Of a stretch of DNA of 64,000 nucleotides, positions 37,401-49,400 are shown one piece after another. Where the stretch lies: contig CM041084.1 in NCBI GenBank assembly GCA_023079485.1, positions 19,930,609 to 19,994,608 of the forward strand. Reading direction: 5' to 3'. Source of the stretch: Archilochus colubris. Lineage: Eukaryota; Chordata; Aves; Apodiformes; Trochilidae. Every line of letters starts with the position of its first letter. Position 1 is the first letter of the stretch. The translations under genes were made by a program, and so were the position numbers. The notes under the pieces were generated by a model that searched no databases, was not told the DNA's origin, and worked only from the letters and a program-made list of their open reading frames with translations.

Positions 37401-40400
37401 ATGAAAGAGTGAAAATAGCTCAATGTTGGTATATTTCGCATGGTAATACGAGATTCTTTTTGGACAGTGTCTTGTGTCTGAACAAGAAAGTAAAATACTA
37501 AACAAAATTTGGCTTCCTAATATTTTAAAATGTAGTATATTGTTTGTGAAACTTTTTGAGAAATAATTTAAATGAAAAAATTTCACATCATGTGAAATAT
37601 GGAGAAGGATATTGGAGCAACATATCTAAACATGCAATGCACTTCAAAATTCCCTACAGGTAAAAGTTCAGAAAAACCTTCAGTTTTATGTCAGTCAAAG
37701 ATTCTCTTTTGACAATAAACTGCTTTGGAGCAGAGCAGGGGATTTTACCAGATAAACCGCAAGGATGCTTTCACCTTGTTTTCTGCAACCCTATAATTAC
37801 AAAGCCAAGTATATTTTCAGTAAAGTTTATAACATATTTTTCTTAAAAAAAAAAATCAAGAAAAAGCTTAAGGCTTGAGTTGCAACACAAACCTCTCTTA
37901 GGGCACGATGCTCTGAGGTCCAACAGATGTTCCAGCACAAGTGCAGAAATAGCACTCTGCATTGGTTGCCCTTAGGATTGGTTAGCCTGGATCGATGCTA
38001 CTGCTCCGCATTCAACTGACCTCTCTGCTGGCTTGCTCAGGACTGAGCTGAGCCTGTGCTTCAAGCCTCACCTTTTATTGGCCCCCTAACCCTGCTCATG
38101 CACAGTGGGGGCCCACCCTAATCAGGCACAGCTCATGCCCACTGCCTGGTAATTAGTGGCACCTGGTTGCCTCATTTCACTACAGGGTTGAAAACTTGTA
38201 TTCTGAAAGCATTTATATGTCTTGACCTATTTTTCATCATGGAGCATTCCTCTGAAATCAGCAAAATTTTCTTCCAGCATGTAAATTGCAGAACTTCCTG
38301 TTCTGCTAGATTTCAGATTTACTTTATAGTTTGAGTTTAGAGTAAAAAAGTAGTCTACCTTTATGTATTTGGCAAATCCAGTTATGATTGTATCGACATT
38401 GCTCAAAAGTCCATGGTGAGATACGATTTTTCTGAATTGCTCCACAATCTTCAAATGCCATATCACAAACATAAATTTTCTTATAATTCGCCTATGGAAG
38501 AAATACAACTTTGTTTTTTATAATTATCATACAGGGAAGAAAAGTTGTCCCCTGCAATGAAAGAGAAGTAGCACTGAAGTTTCAAACTACTTCCTACTTC
38601 CATCCTAAGGCTGGGCAGCCCTTGTGGGCTAGTAAAGCAAGGAAAATACTCTGGCTTTACTCAGGATTTAACAGACTACAGAATTCCCATGAAAACTTGG
38701 AAGAAATGAGGTTATGAGTCAATAGCAGGGGAAAGGAATATGGCAATATATCACCAGAGACAAATAAAAAATCCATGTGTTTGCCACTTAGATATTTGTC
38801 TCTGTAGCTGCAATGTGTACTCTATGTTACCACTGTTGTGAAAGGATAACTTCAGGGTTTATTGGCCTTTTGCACTTTTAAACACTGATTTCATGTTACT
38901 CAGTGACAAAGGTAGACATTTTTCAGAATCCTTATGATATTCTTTCATCCACACCAGTCATAGAAACAGCAGAAACAACAAAGAAAAAAAAAAGAACAGA
39001 AATAAAATGGCAAGGTCAAACACTCACTGGGGATCCATCACTCCAGTATAGCCCACCATTAGGATCCAAACACTGCAAGCCTATCCAGAAAGGATGAGAT
39101 GATGGAGGTTTTTTCCTGGAGTGTGAAAAAAATGTGGCATAGAATGGGATGCTCTTAAATTTTGTAAATTACCCGGGGCAATTACTCTCATACTTATTGA
39201 AGACTTTAAATAGAGGAGAAATTTTAAAAAGAGTAAAACATTGGTCAGCAAACACCTATTAGCAAGTAAGTGAAATTCAGGCCCTTAAAATTTTCTACTT
39301 TGCAAATGATAGTTTAGAAAACACAAAAAATTGTTTTCCCTCATTTTTGTGGTTACAGTGTTCTTTGAGAAATAAGATGTTCAGATTTGCTGAAAGTCAC
39401 AATTTATTTTCAAAATGGTTACATGAAAAAATTTAGAAATTCAAAAAATTTGTTTTATGGCTTTTCTTAATTTAAAAGATTTGATGACAAATTTTAGAAA
39501 TCAAAGAAATGTCTGAAAATGTTTCCCTTATGAAATACTTTCTCAGACTTTTTCTTATGGCTATGATGATAGACAGATACAGATTCTCAACTAATGATCT
39601 CAAGAGCAATTTAAGAATATTTTTATTCATTCCTATATTGATACACCATAATATCAATTACTAGATATTTTTCTTACGTTATTAAGTTTCCTATAATTGT
39701 TTCCTCTTCTTCATTTCTAATGGCAGCCAGGTCTCCTCCTATTTTTCTGCAGAAATCTCGGGCTTCAAACCATGATTTCTTTCTGTTTTCTTCTCTCACA
39801 AAAACCTATACAGAAATTTTAGTGTAGAACACTGTATTTACAGCATGTCAAAAATAAATCTACTGACTGTCTTGTATAAGCAAAGTAGATAGACATTCTG
39901 TTGCAGTTAAATATAATGTATTAAAGAGTATGCTACTTGGATAATCTTAAGTATAACAGAAATAGTGAGAATTGCAGTGAGTTCCATTAATAATTGTGTA
40001 AAAACTTGTTACATTTGCACATGAATGTGCCATTGCCTGAAGTTTAGACACCACATCTATTTGGTGCTATTCTGTCCTATGAGTAGGATTAATACTTACT
40101 CTGAAGCATGAATTAGTGCTATTGCTTTCAACCCAACCCAAGGGACATTTGGACTCAGAAACTGCTTCAGGGGAAAGGGGAAGAGTGATTTTTTCAGCTA
40201 GTTTCTTGCAGAGAAATTTTGCCTTTACTTCACAGTTCTGAACATCCCACAATCCAGCTGCATTTCCAGTCCTTAGGGCAACACAACCAGCTTCATTTCC
40301 TTTGTGAGATATAAAAGGAAATTGAAATGTTTGAGTCATTCCCTTGACATTTTTACAGCTCATGTGATTAATTTATATAAGACCAGTTGAAATTCTTGGT

Positions 40401-43400
40401 GTAGTGTCTGCTCAAAGGGGGAGCTTTGTAAAAAGAGGAAAGCAGCAGAAGCAGAGTCCTTCATCATCTTACCTCCCCTTTGAAAAGTTTCACAAGTGCA
40501 TGAACAACCCCTGCCATCCTTTTCTATGCCACATACTGCAAGGATTTGGCAGCCAGTTACCTGGGCTGGAAAAGATTTCACTCTTTTCTGCTTACTTTGA
40601 TTTTTGTAAGCAATGAGGAGCCAGAAAAGAAAGATTTTCATGGCAGCCTGTGTCAAAGAGACTCCTATTTGAAGGGCAGAATGTTTGTATGTGTCATTGT
40701 GGATGTGTTTTAGCAAAGCTGAGAAACAGTTTAGAGTCATAACAGAGAAAGTTCCTTAGTAGCATAAATTTACTCCAAACGTCAGACTACCAGGCATCGC
40801 TGTGTTCCAGTTTGTGTACAGAACACCTTCACCAGTCACCCACTGGAACATCCCTTGCTCTTCTGTGGCTGAGAGACCAATCCAAAAATACTTTTCAGAG
40901 CTCAGCCCAACAAGGCTGGTCAGGTAGGCTTGCTCGTATCTGAAATGAGAGGAGTCAGATGGGGATTAAGCCTGGCTTTCCCTTAGTCTAACATTTCTGG
41001 GTCCTAAACTACACAAGACTAAAATGGATGGAGTCACTAAGTTTCTTTTTGAATGAAAATACATTGCTCAAGTGGATGAGAGATGGTGTAGCTTTAATAG
41101 CAGTGAAACTGATCTATACTAAAAAAGTGCAAGAAGGAGCTGTGGCCTGTTTTGGGTTTTTCTGTTTTTTGGGTTTGTGTGTGTGTTTTTGGGTTTTTTT
41201 TTCACACTAGAGTACTGCAAAAATAAAAATGTTTTAGATATATTTAGTTAGAAAAAACCTACTGTATTTACTGTTTGGTTGGGGTTTTTTTGTCCATAAA
41301 AAATATATCCTGGGTTTCTGATTTGTCCTCCAAAAAGTTTTTAACTATTTTATAAAATTCCAAGATTATTTCATCAGATGCAATATTTTTAAACTCATTT
41401 CATACCTGTCTCCTACAGTTGTTAAATAACCACTGCTCCTTTCACAGGTTTTCCTTGCTTCTGAAAATGTAACCAAGGTATGTCCAACCAGGTAGCAGTA
41501 AAAGCCATGTCTTTCCCAACCCTGTCAAGAACATGTGGAATACGTTTGCAGTAAAGGGGGTGTAATTTATAGTTCTTGAATTTCAGTGTCTTCTCTTAAA
41601 TCAACATATTTTTTCAGAGAACCTAATTTGTTAACATATTAATTTGTATTCCAATGGACTAATGGAAATAAAACTCAGTAAATATCCTGAAAGAAGAGAT
41701 TTAATGTATACGAGTCCCCCTTTTTTTCATAACTAGTAGTCGATTAATTTTAACTAATAATGATCTAGTTCCATCTATCACAGTGAGTCTCCTCTGTCCC
41801 CCATATGAGGTTGTAGAAAAAGCTAATAAATGTAGAATATTAGTAGCTAAGAAAGTAAAAAGACACAAGAATGAAGAAAAAACAAACTAAAAGAGAAGTA
41901 GGATACAATAGCTTGGGCACAATAATTTCACTCATAAATGCAATGTAATTGTTTTGATTTAGTTGTAAGGGCAGAAATGGTTGTAAGCAGAAAACCATGT
42001 AATGGCTCTAGCCTCTTTCACATACATTTCTGAGAGATAATGGGCCTGAATCCTATTAACTTAAAAAAAATTAAATAACTATTTTAAACAAGGGAATGTG
42101 TGAAGATTATCACCCTGAATTTGATGCATAGTCATTCTTGCTTGGGGGAAAAAGATAAAGATAGTTTCAGTGTCAAGTGTAGCCTGTGAAAACAATGCAG
42201 TTTTGCTAACAAGATTCTTCATTACACTTTCTTCTTACCTTCTGGCAGGCAGGATCAGTCTTTACTGTCCCAGAAAATCCTTGTAGTGGGTCTCTTCTGC
42301 AGATGAAGCCTAAGTTTCTGTCACAAGCACTGTCTGCCCAGTATCCATCCTATATGCAGTTTGGGGACACGTAAAAAATAGTGAGAAAGAACCTGTTTCC
42401 TTTAGAAATATTGTTCTTTTTAATTTCTTCAGTGGGAGAATAAAGAAAGATCTGTACTTTGTAATCAATTCCAAATATTTGTGCTTGATTTTGAGGTTAT
42501 GTTAATCCAACTAAGTGTCAGCAGCAGACTGTTAATATTTGCTTGGCATATAATGTACACTCACAAAAAGATATAAACATTTATCTAGTTATGCCTAATT
42601 TAATTTGAAATTTAATTTTAAACTGTCTTTTTGAACCCATAAAGATACCATTCCCTGATGTGTTTCTAAGTTGCATTCATAAAAAAAAAAAAAAAAAAAA
42701 AAATAAAAATCAAATAGTAAAGTACTACACAACTGATGAATGATTCTACCTCTCCTGCCATAATGACACAATCTTCTTCTCCACTGAGTCCATGGGATGG
42801 TTCTCCAGGCAACCATTTTGTATATGTCACAGGAGTTCCATCACTCCACTCAAAGTACATTTGAGTGTTGAGGTCATTCAGACCAATCCACAGCTCATCC
42901 ACAGCTTCTAAGAACAGAAATTCATCTGTGTTAGTACTTGAGCTGAAATAGCCCACAGGAGCAGGATTTTATGGAGATAAACTGAAGTTGCTATGTTATG
43001 ATGCAAATTCAAGTAAATAAAATGAAAATGGTAAATAACAGTGGAGTTTATTTTAGGTTCTCATTCACATTCTTCTTTCAAGAAGTTAAAAAAAACATAT
43101 ACCAGCAGGAAATGAGATTCCTCAGCTTTATCAGTAAAATTCCATTACTATATCTATAGCTACAAGGTGTAGAGGCAGATAATCCGCCCAAATACTGCAG
43201 TAACTAGAGCTGTTATTTCCTTCAAGTGATTTCATGCAGTGAAAAACAAATTAAAATCAAAATAAAAAGCATGAAAAAGAAAATTAAGTAAGCACTAACG
43301 ATTCTTCTTATGGGTTTTTTGGTGTTTATTTGTTTTTTTGATTTATCTGTGGGCTTACCTACAAATACTCATACTAAATAAAAAAAACAGGTTTTTTCAT

Positions 43401-46400
43401 TCTCTAAGACTTCTAATAATATAATTCCCCCTTTATAGTAAATACTGTTCTGGAGAAATACTCACTGTAGCCAAGCTGAGAGAGTATGAAGTCATGCTCT
43501 TGAGGGCTGTGGATACTGGCCAGATTGCTATTGCTCTCATTGCAGGAACTTAGGGCTTCTCTCCATACTCTGGGCTCTCTGTGAATCATGAAACAGTGAC
43601 CCCCATAGGGCAGCCATCCTTCTGGACATTTAACAGGCTCTTCATCCCCTTAAAATCAATACATATTTCAAGTTTTCACACAGTGCAAACTGAAGTTTAG
43701 TATAATTGCAATAACATTTCAAGTTGACTAATAACTAATCAGAATGGAAATTATTACAAATAAGCAGCATTTCTATTTATTCCTCATACATATAAAACAT
43801 TGTAGTCTGTTGTTGCACACTGTACTTCTACAGAAAACACACTGCATTTAAACACAAACAAAAAATAATGTAGGCAGTAGTAACTGTGATTCACTAGTGT
43901 GAAATATTAATTTTGGACAAAAGAATATATTGGAATTCCCTCCCTGCATAGTGTTTTCACACTATACAACCCAACCCAAAATGTTTTTCATATTTCATGA
44001 AGTCGTGATTACTGCAGCAGTAATTCACTGCAAAAAGTGGCTTTCCATACTAAGTTTCATAAAATAAATCAGAGAAAAGCATGGTAGAAGAGTGTTCTGG
44101 AGGAAGTTGGTCTTTTTGTCATCTTTCTAGGTTACAGCCTATCCCACTGAGATGGTGGTTTGAGCCTATTTGTTCCATCTTTCCAAGACTTCAGTGGGAA
44201 GCCTCGGTGTTTCCACAAGAATGCCCTGCAGAAAAGTTAAGTCATCTCTACCTTTATTTTCACATCCATTCAGTCCATGATGCTTTTGTAATAGTGTGTG
44301 GCTTAGACCAGTGCCTCTGAAATCATTAATAATAATGTGAAATAACATTGCTTGCGTGGTTACTGGGTTCCAGGAACATTTCCAGTATTTGAAAATTTCT
44401 GCTTAAAGGAGTAAGAATGTGCTTTGTTCTCTGCTACTCATCAAAACAGATGAATAAATGACAATGCTGTTTAGTTTTGTTTTGGTTTGTTTTGTTTTTT
44501 GTTCTAAATAGCCATGAAATTTCATTTTAGTGATACGATTTCTGTCTGTATCAAAGGTTTTTTCTTCTTTGACATACCTGGTGGAAGAATGAAAGGATTC
44601 AGTGTGGAGTTTTCTTTTTTACAGATATAGCCAAGTTTCAGATGACATGGCTGGTTTTCCCATTTAGCATCTCTTCTGGGATTTAGTGCTGCACAGAGTT
44701 TCTCAGATTCAGGCTCAGGGCTTCCTTCATAGAATAAAAACCAAAATATTTTTTTTGTTGCACAGGTTTTATGTCACCATCTGAAAGAAAATTTTCTTCC
44801 ATCCTTCGCATGTATCAATTGCAGACTCATTACTTTATTGCTACAGTTATTTTTTTTACTGGAGATAAGGCAGTGTAATTTAAAGCATTCATCAAAACAT
44901 TTCTTTGGATGCTTTTTGCATAATTCACACTTTCTGCCATATTTGATAGCAAAATGGCAATCTCAAAAATAAGTCTTTCTGGTACGGTTTGTGAAAAATG
45001 TTGGCTTGTAAAGAAGAGAGATTAAACTTTAAGGCTATACTGTTTGAAAGCTTTAGCAAGTCCTTTCCTTGCCCTTCCACCTGTTTAATCAGCTTGTGCA
45101 TAGGCGTCATCCCTATGTCTGCTGAAGAATATATAGCTAACAACCAGTTGCAGAATAAAGTTGTTGCCCAGGTATTAGGTGCCAGACTGAAGAGTCCAGG
45201 CATGGAAGGGGTACCTGGTGACACTACAGCTGCAACGCCATACACAGGCTGCAGGAAATCAGAGTTTGTAGTTTTACAGCTCTTGAAACATCTGGTTTAA
45301 TACACAATCTGTGATAAGGACTCAGTTCTGCTGACAGGACCAATGATCTTTAAACAGATACAGAGGACACAGTGTGAGCTAATATTGTTGGGAGGAACAC
45401 AGTAAGGCAGCATCTTCATATAGTTCATATTGACACAAGGAATTTTTCAGATCTGAAGAGAGAAGAGTAAGAGTAAGAGCCATCAGCTGCCAATACTGGG
45501 AACTCTATTTACAGTCTCTCTTGAATTTTACAGAGAAGAAAACAGGAGGAGTACAAAATATGATGGGAAAGTCTTTGAAAAACTGAAGCTCACTGATGGC
45601 TTTTTTTCAGGATGCATAGTCTGATAACCCTCTTGAGAGTTGAAGAGACAGGTTTTAGCTGACTTGAAGGCATTCTTAGCATGGTACAGCTCAACCACAA
45701 TGCATTTCACTTTATCTGCTTCTGATATAAGTTTATTTAACTCTTCTTGAAAATTATTGTGGTATATTCAAGGAAGAAAAGCATTGCTCTCAGCTTTTTA
45801 ATCTGCCACATCTCATAGATCTTTCAACTTTGTTTCCTCATGTTCATACAGGACGGTAATTAATATGCATCAACATTATGTCAGGAAAGATTAATCCCAA
45901 AACCAGAAAAAAAAATTATTACCTTGTGCCCAATTGAGATATCTGAAGGGAATGCCACCACTCCACTGCCAGCCACTGTTGAGATTCAGACTGTTAAGCC
46001 CAATCCAGAGAGAGGATCTCTTGCTGTCAATCAAATCTAACAGAAAGAGTTTCATTCTAAATGAGATTCTTAGGAAATGTTCTGATTTTCAAAGTTTGGA
46101 GGAAGATAATAAATGTCTTCCAGTTAAGTACAAAATCCATGTTTACTGCTCATAAACTCATGTACTTTATTCTGTAGCTGAAGGGAAGAGATTGGCAAAA
46201 CATCTTTTTTCATATTATTTTATCTGAATTTAATGCTGTACTACAGTTCTATATAAGCAATAAACTGAAACATGTTATTGCTTTTGTTAACATTTTTACA
46301 GGTTTGTTTATGATTTGGTGGATACAGGGCCTTTGTTCTACAAATTCTATGCATAAATCCAGAAAGCTTTTAGATTTTTACTAATGTTTCCTAGAAAATG

Positions 46401-49400
46401 TGTATGATATTTCAAATAAATCTCTTTTATTAGGTATACATGAAGAATAGTGATTTTTAATGCAAAATTCATAGACTGCCTCATATAATGACTTTTCTTC
46501 CTGCAAGGTCCTTTCTTGGGCCCTTGTGTTTTTTGAGCTTGAGACAACTTTTGCTTAAGTCACTGTAAACTTTTAATTTCTTTGAAGATAATAATAGAAA
46601 TCATTTCAAATGGCAATTCCACAGTTTACATAAGTCCTATTTATAAAAATCTTAATTTACTGTAATTGTGATATTTCTCTATCACTACTTATAATATTAT
46701 TACATCAGCTATTGACTGTAATATGATTAATGTACTGAAACATTTGTAATCAATAAAAAAAAAAAAAGATATTCTTTTTACAGAGTCATGCTTTTTAGTT
46801 CACCTCTTAAATACATTTGCTCATGTATCTCTGTGACACTTAATAATTCTGCATTCTGCTGCCAGCAGCTCTTCCTTGCTTGGTGCCATGTGAGAGCTGA
46901 CTGATGGTTTATCTGATAGTAGGTTCCTGTCAAAGGATCTGTAGTCCAAAATCTGGCATAGTCTGTGTAAGAGAAAAGAGATTTAGTAGTGCAGTTTGTT
47001 ATCAACATCTTACACAATGAAAATTTAACTTCACGCTTACTTGAGAAATGTTGAGGTATTTTTGAGGAAATAAAGCTGAGACTCCCAAAACCCATACTCA
47101 TTTATTAGATTGTTCTTTGTTAAATAAAAGAGGATTTACCATAGACATTAACTTAGATGGGCCTTTGATCACTTATTTTCAGTTTCCCATGTCAAATCTG
47201 ATAAGGTCCAGGTGAAGAAGAAAACAAAAACCAAACAAAGCCAACCAAACAAACAAAAACAAAAAAAAACCAAAACAACAATAGCATTGTTGGCTGATCC
47301 CACGTATCAAGCGATAGAAGAGGAAATAACTTCAAGCTGTGCCACGAGAAGTTTAGGTTGAATATTAGGACAGATTTCTTCATTGAAAGAGTGAATTTCT
47401 TATTTTTAGTCTGCATGTGTTTTAGGTAATTGGAACTTAGGAATTTTCCTCAGAGAGCTCACTCTGAGCAAAATTGTTCCCTAAGCAAGTGCTAATAAGC
47501 TGTGATTACAACTTCCCCTAACTTCCTCTTTTGTTGAGGACAAGATATTTTTGAGGAAAAAAATATTAAAAAAAAAAAAAGTTTTCCTCAACAAGGTATT
47601 CGAAAAGATATATCCTTTTTCTTGAATGATTCATTATAAGAACAATTTGTTATATTTTATTGTGTGTCTTTATTGCTTATTGACTTCAGACTTTCAACAT
47701 TCTATTTCAGTTTCGTGCTCAACTTCGACTGATAGTGTCCCAACAATTTTATAACATGAAATACTTCATGTTTGCCAGCATATGTAGTGAGGATGTTCTG
47801 GTATTTTGCAAGCTACTCTATTGCACCAGGAAATAATTTTTAGTAATATCAGTGAAAGTGTTAGTGGTTGTTCATTGTTGACAGTGAGTAGAAATTGGTT
47901 CCCTGGTGCACTCCTCCTATCCAGATGACAAATAGTGGGTCAGTGGTTTACCACTCTGAGGCAGTGTTTGTAGTATCTTCATTTATACTGCATTTGTGTA
48001 TGCATCATCTTTCACCCAAATGCACATACATTTATCTCTTTGGTTATTGTTATCTTGTAATGTTAACATTACAAGTGGAGAACCTGATAATGCTGCTATG
48101 GCAGTAAGACCTTTTAGCCAATATTAGTACTTTATGTCTTTCAGAAACAAACCACATCCTCCTATGACTGCAGGCCAATCTTGTGATACAGAACTGGGAT
48201 TTTCATGTGTAGAAAAGGCTATCCTACTGTTACCAGAGATAGCAATGAGGCAAGGAGAATTAGGCTGTGAGTAGTTTCTCTAGTTTTCAGATGATTTTAT
48301 GATGAATGTAATCATATTTAAAGCATACTGGTTGTTTCTTGGGTGCTAGCTACTGATGGACTCACCCAGAAAATTTTCCCTGGCTGTAGACTCAAGAAAC
48401 ATTTGTTTTTCTTCTGTAAGGAATGTTAGGGCACAACAGACGTTACATTTCTGAGAAAAATAATACATGACAAGATTTTTCCCTTCTATATTAGTAAGAG
48501 TGTCTCAGTCTTGATACACTTGACTAACAGTGTTGTGTTGTAGCATCTACGTCAGCTTTTGGCACTTACCACCAGTTGGACACAACCCATACAAATGGTC
48601 CATGTCAAAGTCAGGCGTTGTCGCACACCAGAGCAAAGCATCCGACCTCCCAGCAGCCGTGCACCCCCCCTGCCATTTGCCACTCAGCTGGAAGGGGAAG
48701 ACACATGGAGCTCCATTGGAGTTTCCTAACAGTGTAAACAGATCTGAGGGGGCAAAAGAGAAACAATCACAGGAATCTGGGAGATTCAGATCTCTACCTA
48801 TCTGTACTCTCCATAACAGTATGTGGAGAAAATGTTACAAGAGTTATACCACTGTAACCAGGGGCCTACTGGCCCCAGAAGTGTCTTCCAAGGAAGTTCT
48901 GGGTCTTGCAGTTTTTCCATTTTCTTATGAGACTGCCATCTTTAGCAGCCAGAAATAGAGCAGTTTCATAATGTAGTCAAGAACTGTGAAAAAACTGTAG
49001 TAATTTTTGTTTCAAATATTTTAAAATAATTTTCTAAAAATGGCTTTATTTTGCTTTTCTTTTATCTGAACCTCTCATTGTTGACTAAGAATTCATTATA
49101 TTTTCTATAGGAATATTAATCTTTAGGGGTTTTGCCTATCATCCAAGAATGCTAATACAATTTCATTAGTACTAGTGTACAGTTATACAAAGAACATTGA
49201 TTAAAACTAACAAATAATAGCCTAGATCCATCTTTTGTTTTAGAAGTAAAGAAAAAAAAAGCACCTTTTGCAACATTCTCTCTTAATCTAACCACCTGTA
49301 GGAACACAGGAGGAACACAGGCCTGATTATGTGAACAGTCTAAAAGTGCTTGAGGTGGAACAGCTGATGTTAAACTAAAGGGAGCAGAAATCAAAGGACC

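Noticed and set aside
48530..48958. 142-codon plus-strand open frame
   Set aside because: It is antisense to the FNII exon of gene A, where conserved coding on the minus strand keeps the opposite frame open.
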